From Pseudomonas triticicola (GTDB taxonomy: Bacteria; Pseudomonadota; Gammaproteobacteria; Pseudomonadales; Pseudomonadaceae): a stretch of DNA of 64,000 nucleotides. Both the position numbers and the translations under genes were made by a program. The stretch lies in contig NZ_JAHSTX010000001.1 in assembly GCF_019145375.1 (NCBI RefSeq), positions 1,711,001-1,775,000 on the forward strand. The letters run 5' to 3'. Positions within the stretch are counted from its first letter, which is position 1, and the number at the start of each line of letters is the position of its first letter. Below are positions 34,178 to 43,412 of this stretch, in pieces. Below the pieces are notes generated by a model, which did no database searches, was not told the DNA's origin, and worked only from the letters and a program-made list of their open reading frames with translations.

Positions 34178-35137
34178 ATGGATCTGTTGCTCATCCTCAC
34201 GTACGCCGCACTCTGCGTCGCCATCTTCAAGATCTTCCGCATTCCGCTGAACAAATGGACGGTGCCCACCGCTGTCCTGGGTGGCGTGCTGATCATCGGC
34301 GCGCTGATTTTCACCATGAACTACAACCATCCCTATTCCGAGGTGGCGCGCTCCTACTTTGTCTCGGTGCCGGTCATTCCGATCATCAGTGGCCAGGTGA
34401 TCGACGTGCCGGTAAAGGGCAACGAACCCCTGGAAAAGGGCGACGTGCTGTTCCGCATCGATCCCACGCCTTTCCAGAACCGCCTGAAATCGCTCAAGGC
34501 GCAACTGGTTGCAGCGAAGGGCGACCGCTACCGCATCACCGAACTGATTCGCCGCAACTTCGGCACCCAGCGAGAACTGGACGCGGCCATTGCCCGCACC
34601 GACGATCTGCAGGCGCAACTCGACAATGCGCAGTTCGAGTTGGACAACACTGTGGTTCGAGCGCCGAGCAAAGGCTTCGTCACCCACGTTTCGCTGCGCC
34701 CGGGAATGATGGCGAGCAAGCTGCCGCTGCGCCCGTCGATGGTGTTTATTCCGCAGGAAGGTCAGTACTTCGCCGCTTGGATGCGTCAGAACAGCCTGCT
34801 GCGTCTGACCGTGGGCGACGAGGCCGAAGTCGCCTTCGATGGCATTCCCGGCAAGGTCTTCGCGGGGCGAGTCAAAAGCGTTATCGGCGTCATTGCCGAG
34901 GGCCAGGTGCAACCTTCCGGCACGCTGATCAGCTACACCGGTTCGCCACCGGCCGGACGGGTGCCGGTGATCATTGAAATCACTGACCCGGCGTTCGCCG
35001 AATACAGCACGCTCATGCCGGGCGGCGCCTACGGGCAAGCGGCGCTTTACAGTCAGCACTTTCATCACATCGGCGCGATGCGCAAAATCCTGCTGCGCAT
35101 GTCCGCCTGGATGAATTACATTTTCCCCTTCCATTGA
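34178..35137 (+). CDS. HlyD-family membrane fusion protein (YiaV/AaeA-like)
   Basis: The 319-residue protein has two N-terminal hydrophobic segments, then a biotinyl-lipoyl-like half (VPVIPIISGQVIDVPVKGNE), a short coiled coil (about 105-150) and the second lipoyl half (VVRAPSKGFVTHVSLRPGMM). It bridges an inner membrane exporter to the outer membrane. It starts two bases after the DUF3302 gene and is followed within five bases by the FUSC exporter gene, so the three act together. Confidence 0.9.
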   Translation: MDLLLILTYAALCVAIFKIFRIPLNKWTVPTAVLGGVLIIGALIFTMNYNHPYSEVARSYFVSVPVIPIISGQVIDVPVKGNEPLEKGDVLFRIDPTPFQNRLKSLKAQLVAAKGDRYRITELIRRNFGTQRELDAAIARTDDLQAQLDNAQFELDNTVVRAPSKGFVTHVSLRPGMMASKLPLRPSMVFIPQEGQYFAAWMRQNSLLRLTVGDEAEVAFDGIPGKVFAGRVKSVIGVIAEGQVQPSGTLISYTGSPPAGRVPVIIEITDPAFAEYSTLMPGGAYGQAALYSQHFHHIGAMRKILLRMSAWMNYIFPFH

Positions 35138-35142
35138 TTTGA

Positions 35143-36234
35143 TTGACCACGAGGTTCGCACTGACTACTTACAGCACCCACCGCCTGCCACCGCTGTTGC
35201 GCCGTATCCTGCGTCCGCTGCTGGACCCGTATCGGCGCTACCGTCACGCCCGCCTGATCCATTCCGTGCGGGTGGCGTTGGGTTTGCTGGCGACGATTCT
35301 GCTGACCACCGGCATCAACCTGCCCCACGGCGAATGGGCGTCAGTGACCATGCTGGTGGTGATCGGCGGTTTGCAGCACCACGGCAACATCGGCAAAAAA
35401 GCCGCCGAGCGCGCCATCGGTACCTTGATCGGTGCAGGGGTCGGGTTGGCACTGGTGGCGCAACATGCGTGGCTGGGAATGCCGTGGCTGACCTACTTTT
35501 CCATGGCTGTGGTCTGTGGGTTCTTCTCCTATCACGCGATCGGCAAGGGCGGCTACACCGCCCTGCTCTCGGCGATCACCGTGTTCATCGTTGCCGGGCA
35601 TGGCGACAACCCGATAACCGATGGTCTGTGGCGCGGCGTCGACATCCTGATCGGCATCGCCCTCGCCCTGGCGTTTTCCTTCGCCCTGCCGCTGTACGCG
35701 GTCTACTCGTGGCGCTACAACCTCGCCGACGCCTTGCGCGATTGCGCCACGGTATACGGGCGCATCATCAACGGTGAAGCGGTCAGCGCCGACGAGCATG
35801 TACGACTGATGAGCAAGGTGGGTACGGTGATGGTGCAGTTGCGCTCGCTGATGCCGTCGGTGTCCAAAGAAGTGAAAATCTCCATGACCGAACTCGACGC
35901 GATTCAGCGCAACCTGCGCATGTGCATCAGCACGCTGGAGATCCTCGGCAATATCCGTCCCAATGCCAGCGACCCGCAGGCCAAGGCACATCTGCAAACG
36001 GCGCTGAAGGCTGAGCACCGGCAGATTCGTGTGCAGCTGATCGGCATGGCTCGCGCGTTGAAAACCGGGGCCTCGCAACGGCTGGAGCGACCGATGGAGC
36101 TGCCAGCAGCGGACCTCGACGCGCTAGTTGCCAACACGCTCGACGGCTACCGGATGCTGACCCGACAACTCGCTGCCAATATCAGCGAGATGCGCCAGCG
36201 CCTGGCAGCAACCGCACCGCGCTGGAACATCTGA
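35143..36234 (+). CDS. FUSC-family inner membrane exporter
   Basis: The 363-residue protein has about six membrane helices in the first 190 residues (VALGLLATILLTTGINLP ... VIGGLQHHGNIGKKAAERAI), a FUSC signature, then a cytoplasmic helical domain. FUSC proteins such as AaeB and YccS export aromatic acids or similar compounds. The only standard start codon nearby is TTG 35143, which lacks a ribosome site. A CTG at 35161 has GAGG six bases upstream and may be the true start. Its stop is three bases from the convergent EamA gene. Confidence 0.85.
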   Translation: MTTRFALTTYSTHRLPPLLRRILRPLLDPYRRYRHARLIHSVRVALGLLATILLTTGINLPHGEWASVTMLVVIGGLQHHGNIGKKAAERAIGTLIGAGVGLALVAQHAWLGMPWLTYFSMAVVCGFFSYHAIGKGGYTALLSAITVFIVAGHGDNPITDGLWRGVDILIGIALALAFSFALPLYAVYSWRYNLADALRDCATVYGRIINGEAVSADEHVRLMSKVGTVMVQLRSLMPSVSKEVKISMTELDAIQRNLRMCISTLEILGNIRPNASDPQAKAHLQTALKAEHRQIRVQLIGMARALKTGASQRLERPMELPAADLDALVANTLDGYRMLTRQLAANISEMRQRLAATAPRWNI

Positions 36235-36237
36235 TCC

Positions 36238-37134
36238 TTATTGCGCCGCCAGCCGCCGGGCTTTCCAGCCCCAACCTTGTTGCATGCCGGCGGCGGCCAG
36301 CAGGATCGCCGCGACGCCTATCCATTGCAGCAATTCGAGGCGATGGCCGAAGGCGAACCAGTCAACGAAGATCGCAGCGATCGGATAGATAAAGGACAGC
36401 GCGCCGGTCAATGCCGTCGGCAATTTTTGTATCGCGCCGTACAGCAAAACGTACATCAGACCGGTGTGCACGATCCCGAGAGTCAGCAGACTGGCCCAGG
36501 CATCTACGCCTTGCGGCAACGCATCGAAATGCGCAAAAGGCGCGAGCAACAACACCCCGGTGCAGACTTGAATCAGCGCGATCAGATGTGGCGGCGTGCC
36601 GGTCAGGCGCTTGATGATCAGTGCAGCGATCGCATACAGAAACGCCGCGCCCAACGCCAGGGCAATTCCCATCAAGTAATCGTTACCCTCCTCGCCTTGC
36701 GTGCCATGGGCACTGACGATTGCCAGCATGCCCATGAACGAAATCGCCAGCCAGAACAGCTTCTGCAGGGTAATTTTCTCGCCGAGAAACAGTGCCGCCA
36801 GACCGACCAGCATGAATGGCTGCACGTTATAGACTGCGGTGCCGATGGCAATCGAGGCGCGGGAATAGGACGCGAACAGCAGCACCCAATTACCGACAAT
36901 CGCCATGCCACTGAGCACCGCCAGCAGAAACGTTGTGCGGGTCAGAATCCCCGGGCGCAGGAAGCCGAACGCGGCGCAGACCAACAGCAAGGTCCCGGCG
37001 CCGAACACGCAGCGCCAGAACACAACGTCCAGCACCGGCTGCCCGGACACCAGCACAAACCAGCCGATCGTCCCGGATATCAGCATGGCGGCGGTCATTT
37101 CCAGCGAGCCGCGGCGGATTGCGTTGTCCATCAT
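36238..37134 (-). CDS. EamA/DMT-family transporter
   Basis: The start is ATG 37134 (or the adjacent ATG 37131), with GGAG just upstream; an open frame to 37182 is unsupported. The 298-residue protein has ten hydrophobic helices in two repeated EamA halves (TAAMLISGTIGWFVLVSGQ and YAIAALIIKRLTGTPPHLIA). It exports or imports small metabolites, commonly amino acids. It is divergent from an Lrp-type regulator gene, a common pairing for amino-acid exporters. Confidence 0.87.
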   Translation of the reverse strand: MMDNAIRRGSLEMTAAMLISGTIGWFVLVSGQPVLDVVFWRCVFGAGTLLLVCAAFGFLRPGILTRTTFLLAVLSGMAIVGNWVLLFASYSRASIAIGTAVYNVQPFMLVGLAALFLGEKITLQKLFWLAISFMGMLAIVSAHGTQGEEGNDYLMGIALALGAAFLYAIAALIIKRLTGTPPHLIALIQVCTGVLLLAPFAHFDALPQGVDAWASLLTLGIVHTGLMYVLLYGAIQKLPTALTGALSFIYPIAAIFVDWFAFGHRLELLQWIGVAAILLAAAGMQQGWGWKARRLAAQ

Positions 37135-37279
37135 TTCTCTCCAGAGACTGTCGCTAAAGGATGGAGAAATTATGTCAATCACAGGGCTGGCTGCTCCAGC
37201 GCATAAAGCAGGCTAAACTCGGTTTTTACCTTTTTTATCGAGGGTAATTTGCGCCCTTTGCCTAATTCGGAGTTTGCCT

Positions 37280-37717
37280 GTGACTGACGATATCGATCAG
37301 ATCCTTATCAGCGCGCTGATGGAAGACTCGCGGCGCTCGCTCAAAGCGCTGGCGCAGATCAGCGGCCTGTCATCGCCCAGCGTGGCCGAGCGGTTGCGGC
37401 GGCTGGAAGAACGCGGCGTGCTCAAGGGCTACACGGTGGAGATCGATCCGAAATGCTTCGGCTATCAGTTGCAGGCGATCGTCCGTGTGCGGCCGCTGCC
37501 AGGGCAATTGCAGGAGGTTGAGCGGCAGATCATGTCGATTCCGGAGTTCACCGAATGCGACAAGGTCACCGGTGACGACTGCTTCATCGCCCGCCTGCAC
37601 GTGCGCTCGATGGAACAGCTCGATACCTTGCTCGACCGACTGAATACGTTGGCTGAAACCAACACCGCGATCGTCAAGAAGACCCCGGTCAAGCGACGCC
37701 TGCCACCGATGGCGTAG
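37280..37717 (+). CDS. Lrp/AsnC-family transcriptional regulator
   Basis: GTG 37280 has GGAG seven bases upstream and is preferred over TTG 37274. The 145-residue protein has the AsnC helix-turn-helix (LKALAQISGLSSPSVAERLR, about residues 19-38) and the RAM effector domain (VRVRPLPGQLQEVERQIMSI ... TGDDCFIARLHV). Lrp-type proteins respond to amino acids. It is divergent from the EamA transporter, so it is likely its regulator. Confidence 0.9.
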   Translation: MTDDIDQILISALMEDSRRSLKALAQISGLSSPSVAERLRRLEERGVLKGYTVEIDPKCFGYQLQAIVRVRPLPGQLQEVERQIMSIPEFTECDKVTGDDCFIARLHVRSMEQLDTLLDRLNTLAETNTAIVKKTPVKRRLPPMA

Positions 37718-37775
37718 ATGCCTTTTGCCTTTGATCGGCGTAGATTGTGGTTTTTCGCGGCTAAGGAATGGCGCT

Positions 37776-38105
37776 ATGAAAATTCAGGCAATGCTGCTGG
37801 CCGGCATGCTGCTCGGCGGCTGTGGCACGATTCAGACGGTGGCGCGCGACGACCAGGCTGCCATTGACGGGCTCAAGCAGCAGAAAAGCTATTGCGGCGC
37901 GGTACCGAGAATCTACAGCGGCCTCGCTTATGACTTCTGTTCTTTGAATGCGCCGCTGGCCTCGGGTGTCGATGCCGATAATCATCGCAACACTGCGATC
38001 CCGGGGCTGTTGGTTGATGCAGTGGTCTCCGGTGCCCTCGATACGCTGCTGCTGCCGTACACGATCTACCGTCAGCAAGTGGACGGCAGCATCGTCATCA
38101 ATTGA
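37776..38105 (+). CDS. YceK/YidQ-type lipoprotein
   Basis: ATG 37776 has AAGGAA upstream. The 109-residue protein starts MKIQAMLLAGMLLGGCGT, with the lipobox LGGC. It has conserved elements of the YceK/YidQ family: VPRIYSGLAYDF, IPGLLVDAVVSGALDTLLLPYT. It should be anchored in an envelope membrane; no function is known. A strong bidirectional terminator follows. Confidence 0.82.
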   Translation: MKIQAMLLAGMLLGGCGTIQTVARDDQAAIDGLKQQKSYCGAVPRIYSGLAYDFCSLNAPLASGVDADNHRNTAIPGLLVDAVVSGALDTLLLPYTIYRQQVDGSIVIN

Positions 38106-38127
38106 GCAGACACTTTTCTCCAGACGA

Positions 38128-38155
38128 TAAAAAACCCGCCGAAGCGGGTTTTTTA
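38128..38155. terminator. bidirectional Rho-independent terminator
   Basis: AAAACCCGC-CGAA-GCGGGTTTT, with A and T tracts on the two sides, separates the convergent YceK-like and BI-1/YccA genes. Confidence 0.92.
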
Positions 38156-38170
38156 TTGCAGCCATTACGA

Positions 38171-38842
38171 TCAGTCGTCGCGGCTCATGATGCCGAACAG
38201 TTGCAGCAGGCTGACGAACAGGTTGTAGATCGATACATACAGGCTGATGGTCGCCATGATGTAGTTGCGCTCGCCGCCGTGGATGATCGCGCTGGTCTGG
38301 AACAGAATGCACACCGACGAGAACAGCACGAAGCCGGCGCTGATCGCCAGTTGCAGGCCGCTGATCTGGAAGAAGAAGCTCGCCAGTGTAGCGCCCAGCA
38401 GGACAAAGAAACCGGCGGTGATGAAGCCACCGAGGAAGCTCATGTCCTTGCGGGTGATCAGCACGTAGGCCGACAGACCACCGAACACCAGTGCGGTCAT
38501 GGCGAAAGCCGAGCTGACCACTTCAGCGCCGCCCTGCATGCCCAGGTAACGGTTGAGGATCGGGCCGAGCAGGAAACCCATGAAACCGGTCAACGCGAAG
38601 GCGGACACCAGGCCCCACGCGGAATCACGAAGTTTGTTGGTGAGGAAGAACAGCCCGTAGAAGCCGATCAGCACCACGAAAATGTTCGGGTAGCCGACAC
38701 GCATCTGCTGGGCTACGAAGGCCATCACGCCGCTGAATGCGAGGGTCAGAGCCAAGAGACCATAAGTGTTGCGCAGGACGCGGCTAACCTCTAGCTGCTC
38801 AGCCTGCACGCTGTTATTAACTGCGTAATCCTGTTCGCGCAT
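38171..38842 (-). CDS. Bax inhibitor-1/YccA family membrane protein
   Basis: The 223-residue protein has seven hydrophobic helices and the family pattern VLRNTYGLLALTLAFSGVMA at the start, with FVALISVYV-like residues at the end (YIMATISLYVSIYNLFVSLL). Members are pH-sensitive channels or interact with FtsH (YccA). It is a single gene ending in the shared terminator. A purine-rich AGGAGT lies before its ATG. Confidence 0.92.
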   Translation of the reverse strand: MREQDYAVNNSVQAEQLEVSRVLRNTYGLLALTLAFSGVMAFVAQQMRVGYPNIFVVLIGFYGLFFLTNKLRDSAWGLVSAFALTGFMGFLLGPILNRYLGMQGGAEVVSSAFAMTALVFGGLSAYVLITRKDMSFLGGFITAGFFVLLGATLASFFFQISGLQLAISAGFVLFSSVCILFQTSAIIHGGERNYIMATISLYVSIYNLFVSLLQLFGIMSRDD

Positions 38843-38919
38843 GGCGACACTCCTGTTGGTTTGAAACGTTCAGTCGCAAAGATCATAACAGACGCTCTGT
38901 AACAAGCCATGCAGAGAGT

Positions 38920-38947
38920 TTGACAGTGTGTTTCATTCAGGTATTAT
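38920..38947 (+). promoter_or_regulatory. sigma-70 promoter of tRNA-Ser
   Basis: TTGACA (38920-38925) and TATTAT (38942-38947) are separated by 16 bases. The -10 box lies 18 bases before the mature tRNA 5' end. Confidence 0.75.
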
Positions 38948-38965
38948 GGCGCCCGCAACGCAAAC

Positions 38966-39053
38966 GGAGGTGTGGCCGAGTGGTTTAAGGCAACGGTCTT
39001 GAAAACCGTCGACTGTAACAGGTCCATGAGTTCGAATCCCATCGCCTCCGCCA
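38966..39053 (+). tRNA. tRNA-Ser (anticodon UGA)
   Basis: The 88-base gene includes an encoded CCA. The acceptor stem is GGAGGTG with CGCCTCC, discriminator G. The anticodon arm is ACGGT-CTTGAAA-ACCGT with anticodon TGA at 39000-39002. A long variable arm follows, as expected for serine tRNA, then the T loop GTTCGAATC. Confidence 0.97.
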
Positions 39054-39061
39054 TCTTTATA

Positions 39062-39097
39062 CGACAAAGCCCTGATTATTCAGGGCTTTGTCGTTTC
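39062..39097 (+). terminator. Rho-independent terminator of tRNA-Ser
   Basis: A 14-bp perfect stem (CGACAAAGCCCTGA / TCAGGGCTTTGTCG) with loop TTAT, followed by TTT, begins nine bases after the tRNA. Confidence 0.85.
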
Positions 39098-39191
39098 TGC
39101 AAGACATGTTTTGCGCAGCAGCGTTTGCGCATCTATTGAGTCATTTCTCAGCAGTGCCTCGTATACCTGAGGCGCTCCAGTGCGTACTCCC

Positions 39192-39833
39192 TCAGCCAAG
39201 CGACTCAAAGACAGCCTCCGCACGCTGTTGCACCGGCGCCTGAGGTCTGAGCATTTGCTGCCAGGCGAGCTGCGCCTGGACCTTGGCCACCGAATCCAGC
39301 ACTTTCTGCGCCCAGCGATCATCCTCGGGATGCACCACGACCACCCGGAAGCCATGATCCTTGCCTTCAATCTGCACGCCCTCCGAATCATCGACATGCA
39401 AGTCGATATCGAACGCTGGCGGATACTTGGAAGGCGCATTCGACATCCCGTGCGCCGTCAACGCACGGTTGTGCAGCACGCTGTTGACCACGCCGTCGAC
39501 GCGGATACCGTACAGCGCCAACCAGCGCCTGATATAGGACGGCGTGCGCCCGGATGAGGTGTAGACCCAGACACTGCAATCCTGGCGACGCAGCTCGCGG
39601 ATCAGCGAGCGCGTGCCCATACGCAACGGCTCACCCAACCAGCGATGGATACAGGCCGGTAGTCGACTGTTCTCGACTGCGCAGTGGTGGAGCTGGCAAG
39701 CGAGCGTGTCATCGATATCGAACGAAATCCGTATGCGCTGACGTTCGAACAACTGCGGCAAAGCGCAGCGGATAGCCTGCCCTGCCCGGCTGCCGAAGGT
39801 TCTCAATCTGGCAAATGCTGGTGCCCAGTTCAT
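39192..39833 (-). CDS. HAD-like hydrolase
   Basis: ATG 39833 overlaps the stop of the Fic-like gene (TGATG); a TTG directly before it is also possible. The 213-residue protein has the HAD motif FD39-I-D41-DTLA, motif II in VYTSSGRTPSYIRRW, and the acidic motif DLHVDDSEGVQIEGK. It should be a cytoplasmic phosphohydrolase; substrate unknown. The tight coupling suggests that it works with the Fic-like protein. Confidence 0.78.
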   Translation of the reverse strand: MNWAPAFARLRTFGSRAGQAIRCALPQLFERQRIRISFDIDDTLACQLHHCAVENSRLPACIHRWLGEPLRMGTRSLIRELRRQDCSVWVYTSSGRTPSYIRRWLALYGIRVDGVVNSVLHNRALTAHGMSNAPSKYPPAFDIDLHVDDSEGVQIEGKDHGFRVVVVHPEDDRWAQKVLDSVAKVQAQLAWQQMLRPQAPVQQRAEAVFESLG

Positions 39834-40531
39834 CAATGGCCACCTTGAGAGAGAGGCAAAGGCTTGCCTTTGAGAAAGAACTTCATTGGATCGGGCGCCT
39901 GTTCTTCTAAGAATGCTGCATATTTTTTCTTGATCTTGGGCAATTCGTACAACGCCTTGACGCCATGCTTGGCGGAGTTGCGGATGACCGAAGACGGGTT
40001 GAAATAGCCCTCGGCGTTTTCCAGCGTCAGCACGAACGGAGGCAGCCCCGCCCGCATGAGCAGGTAGCTGACAATCAGCGAGCCACTGCGGTTGTTGCCT
40101 TCGATAAACAGCTGCGGCTTGCTCAGAATGCGCACATAGACACCCGCTGCACGCTTCCAGACTGACTCACTGCGATAAGCGCAATACCAGTTGTACAAGT
40201 CCTTGATGCCGCCCTCGACGTTGTTGAAGAAATGCGCCTCGGTGGCTGCCAGGTGCTGGGCGTATTCCAGCCGGCGCGCCGGATCCCGGCCACAAAGCAC
40301 CGTGGCATTGATCTCCAGCATCAGGTTCAGTTGCTGCAGATCGAACAGGTCGACGCCGCAGGCAACATATTCGTCAACCAACGCATAGCCTTCAAGCACA
40401 TTGTGCAGAACTTCGTCAGTGAACGGGTCCCGAGGCTCGGTGAAGTGCCGGCTGAGCTCGGCGAAACGGCTCTGCACTTTCCGCAGTGCGCGTTCAATCG
40501 CAGGCAAATCAAGGCGATGCGTGGCAGGCAT
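39833..40531 (-). CDS. Fic-like protein with Gln replacing the catalytic His
   Basis: The 232-residue protein is helical and has the stretch Q140-LFIEGNNRSGS, followed by LLMRAGLPPFVL. This aligns with the Fic motif HPFxxGNGRxxR and its following helix. The catalytic His is Gln, and the last Arg is Ser. Fic enzymes transfer AMP or other groups to proteins; with Gln the usual reaction should not proceed, so it may bind nucleotides or use another chemistry. I recall a subgroup with QLFIEGNxR, so the change may be family-wide. It is translationally coupled to the HAD gene. Confidence 0.72.
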   Translation of the reverse strand: MPATHRLDLPAIERALRKVQSRFAELSRHFTEPRDPFTDEVLHNVLEGYALVDEYVACGVDLFDLQQLNLMLEINATVLCGRDPARRLEYAQHLAATEAHFFNNVEGGIKDLYNWYCAYRSESVWKRAAGVYVRILSKPQLFIEGNNRSGSLIVSYLLMRAGLPPFVLTLENAEGYFNPSSVIRNSAKHGVKALYELPKIKKKYAAFLEEQAPDPMKFFLKGKPLPLSQGGH

Positions 40532-40624
40532 TGGAGCTCCTTGGAAACGCTTGGTAAATGTCCACCGATGCCCGCCAAATCCATTTGGCTTGTGCAGGTA
40601 GGCGGCCGCGACCGGTGTTGAGGC

Positions 40625-41443
40625 TTAGCTGAACTTGCCGCTTATGTAATCGCCGGTCATCTGTTCACGGGGGTTGTCGAAGATCTGCGCGGTCGGGCCC
40701 ATCTCGACCAGATAACCGGTGCGTGTGCCCTGGGAAATATCCACCGAGAAAAACGCCGTGGTGTCAGCAACACGGATGGCTTGCTGCATGTTGTGGGTCA
40801 CCAGTGCGATGGTGTAGTCCTTCTTCAACTCGACCATCAATTCTTCGACGCGTCGGGTGGCGATCGGATCCAGTGCCGAACAAGGCTCATCCAGCAGCAG
40901 GACTTCCGGCTCAGTGGCGATTGCCCGGGCGATACACAGGCGTTGTTGCTGGCCACCGGAGAGCGACAGGCCGCTGACCTTGAGCTTGTCCTTGACTTCG
41001 TCCCACAGCGCGGCGCCTTGCAGCGCATGCTTGACGCGGTCGCCGATATCGCCCTTGTAGCGATTGAGGCGAAGGCCAAACGCGACGTTGTCGAAGATGC
41101 TCATCGAGAACGGGTTAGGCTGTTGAAACACCATGCCGATGTAGCGGCGCACGACCACCGGATCGACGCCCTTGCCGTAGACGTCCTGCCCGAGGAAATG
41201 CACATGGCCCTCGAAACGAAAGCCCTTCACCAGATCGTTCATCCGGTTGAGGCTGCGCAGCACGGTGCTTTTGCCGCAGCCTGAGGGACCGATGAATCCG
41301 GTGATCTTGTTTTTCTCGATGGGCACGTGGCTGTCACGTACTGCCATGAAGTTGCCGTAGAAAATCTTGTCCAGTTTGCAGTCCATGACTACAGGCGCCT
41401 GGGTGACAAAAGGAGCGGCAATTTGCGCAGTGGATACGTTCAA
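40625..41443 (-). CDS. pstB: phosphate ABC transporter ATP-binding protein PstB
   Basis: The 272-residue ATPase has Walker [10 protein letters not shown] (about residues 51-59), the ABC signature LSGGQQQR, and Walker [13 protein letters not shown]. The sequence SLNRMNDLV after Walker A is typical of PstB. It powers PstSCA phosphate import and is the last gene of the minus-strand pst operon. No phoU follows; the next gene downstream is the unrelated Fic-like gene. Confidence 0.96.
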   Translation of the reverse strand: MNVSTAQIAAPFVTQAPVVMDCKLDKIFYGNFMAVRDSHVPIEKNKITGFIGPSGCGKSTVLRSLNRMNDLVKGFRFEGHVHFLGQDVYGKGVDPVVVRRYIGMVFQQPNPFSMSIFDNVAFGLRLNRYKGDIGDRVKHALQGAALWDEVKDKLKVSGLSLSGGQQQRLCIARAIATEPEVLLLDEPCSALDPIATRRVEELMVELKKDYTIALVTHNMQQAIRVADTTAFFSVDISQGTRTGYLVEMGPTAQIFDNPREQMTGDYISGKFS

Positions 41444-41461
41444 AATCAGATGCTCCCGTTC

Positions 41462-42376
41462 TTAATACTTGGGCTTGCCGAAAATCCGGCTGATGATGTT
41501 CACGAACAGCACGATCATCACCAGCACCAACGAGGCCGCCCATGCGAGCTCGAGCTGATTATCGAAAGGCATGCCGGAGAAGTTGTAGATCAGCACCGCC
41601 AGCGAGGCAGTCGGGTTCATGACATCGAGATTGCCCTGGTGGTAGATCCAATAGTTGCTGAACAGCGCGGTGAACAACAGCGGTGCCGTCTCGCCTGCGG
41701 CACGCGCCACGGCGAGCATCACACCAGTCAGGATCGCCGGCATGCCGGTCGGCAAGATGATTTTCCAGATGACCTGCGAGCGGGTGCAGCCCATGCCATA
41801 TGCAGCATCTTTCATGATCTTGGGCACCATCCGCATCGATTCTTCTGCGGTGAGTACCACGATAGGCAGCATCAGGACGGCGAGCGCCACGCCACCTGCC
41901 GGTGCCGAATACGTGCCGGTGGTCATTACTACCAAAGCGTAGGCAAATACCCCCGCCAGGATCGACGGCAGGCCCGTGAGCATCTTGGCGGCAAAACGCG
42001 CGGCGTTCCCCAGCTTGCTATCCGGCCCCAGTTCAGCCAGGAAAATGGCCGCCATGATCCCGACCGGCACCGCGATCGCTGCCGCGATACCGACCATCAC
42101 AAAGGTACCCGCCATCGCATTGCCGAAACCGCCACCCATCTCGAAGCCGGTCGGCGGCAGTTCGGTGAAGACTTCCAGGTTCAGACGCGCGCCACCGCGG
42201 GTGATCAGCATGTAGAGCACGGAAATCAGCGGCACGCTGGCCAGCAAAGCACCTGTCCAGACCAGGGTGGTCAGGATCAGGCTGCGCAGCGCGCGGCCTT
42301 CGAACCTGCGTTGCAAACTGGGCATCGCACCGGTTGGCGCCGTCAGGTCTGTTGCTGCGGTCAGATCAGTCATCAC
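41462..42376 (-). CDS. pstA: phosphate ABC transporter permease PstA
   Basis: The 304-residue protein has six membrane helices and the permease loop ESMRMVPKIMKDAAYGMGCT followed by RSQVIWKIILPTGMPAILTG (EAA loop). It overlaps pstC by four bases. It forms the phosphate channel with PstC in the inner membrane. Confidence 0.95.
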   Translation of the reverse strand: MMTDLTAATDLTAPTGAMPSLQRRFEGRALRSLILTTLVWTGALLASVPLISVLYMLITRGGARLNLEVFTELPPTGFEMGGGFGNAMAGTFVMVGIAAAIAVPVGIMAAIFLAELGPDSKLGNAARFAAKMLTGLPSILAGVFAYALVVMTTGTYSAPAGGVALAVLMLPIVVLTAEESMRMVPKIMKDAAYGMGCTRSQVIWKIILPTGMPAILTGVMLAVARAAGETAPLLFTALFSNYWIYHQGNLDVMNPTASLAVLIYNFSGMPFDNQLELAWAASLVLVMIVLFVNIISRIFGKPKY

Positions 42377-43338
42377 TTGTTACCCCGTTGGGCGTACATC
42401 ATGATCATCGAGCCGAAAATGTTGACGATCAGCGTAATCAACATCAGCACGAGCGCGGCATACATCAACACCTCGATCTCGTTCGGCCCGGCTTCGGGGA
42501 AGTTCAGCGCCAGCAGAGCGGCAAGCGTGTTGGCCGGTGCAAACAGCGAGAGGGAAATGTTGTTGGCATTGCCGACCAGCATGGCCAGCGCCATCGTTTC
42601 ACCCAGCGCGCGGCCCAGGCCCAGCACCAGAGAGCCGAAAATGCCGGTGGCGGCCGAAGGCACCATCACTTTGAGAATCGCTTCCCAATGGGTTGTGCCC
42701 ATGCCGTACGCGGCTTGTTTGGTTTTCATTGGCACAGCCGTCAGCGCGTCCTGCGACACGGCGGCAATGGTCGGCAGAATCATGATCGCGAGCACCAGCG
42801 CTGCGGGCAGCAGGCCCGGACCGCTCAGGGACGTGCCGAAAAAAGGTATCCAGCCCAGTTCGCTGTTCAACCAGGTCGTCAGCGGCCGAATCGCCGGGAT
42901 CACCACATAGATCCCCCACAGGCCATAGACCACGCTGGGAATGGCTGCGAGCAGTTCGACGATGGTGCGAAACAGCGCAGCGAGCTTGGTTGGCAGGAAA
43001 TCCTGGGTCAGGAAAATCGCCATGCTCACCCCAAAAACACCGGCGATCAGCAACGCGATGAAGGCGCTGTAGAGCGTGCCCCAGATGGCTGGCAGAATGC
43101 CGTATTTGCCTTGGTTGACGTCCCATACGCTGCCCAGAAGCACATCGAAGCCGTGCTTCTCCATACCGGGAAGTGCCTTGCGTCCGACTTCGAACACCAG
43201 TGCAAATACCAGCGCCAGAATCAGTACCACACCGATGCGTGCGAGCGCGCGGAAGGTGCGATCAACCAGAAAATCCTTCGTCGAAGGTGGCTGGCAGGCA
43301 GAGTCGGGATTAACCGGTACGACAAAAGGTTTGTTCAT
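42373..43338 (-). CDS. pstC: phosphate ABC transporter permease PstC
   Basis: The 321-residue protein has six membrane helices, the conserved AIPSVVYGLWGIYVVIP segment and the EAA-like loop KQAAYGMGTTHWEAILKVMV. It pairs with PstA. It overlaps pstA by four bases, and pstS lies about 75 bases upstream in the operon. Confidence 0.95.
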   Translation of the reverse strand: MNKPFVVPVNPDSACQPPSTKDFLVDRTFRALARIGVVLILALVFALVFEVGRKALPGMEKHGFDVLLGSVWDVNQGKYGILPAIWGTLYSAFIALLIAGVFGVSMAIFLTQDFLPTKLAALFRTIVELLAAIPSVVYGLWGIYVVIPAIRPLTTWLNSELGWIPFFGTSLSGPGLLPAALVLAIMILPTIAAVSQDALTAVPMKTKQAAYGMGTTHWEAILKVMVPSAATGIFGSLVLGLGRALGETMALAMLVGNANNISLSLFAPANTLAALLALNFPEAGPNEIEVLMYAALVLMLITLIVNIFGSMIMMYAQRGNK

Positions 43339-43412
43339 GGGCTAAGTCCGGAACAGGGGGAAAACTCCCCCGGCGTGGCGCAGACGCACATGCCGAGAGA
43401 GACCTCACGGCG

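Noticed and set aside
38966..40531. Genomic island inserted at tRNA-Ser
   Set aside because: I saw no integrase gene and no repeat of the tRNA 3' end downstream of the HAD/Fic pair.
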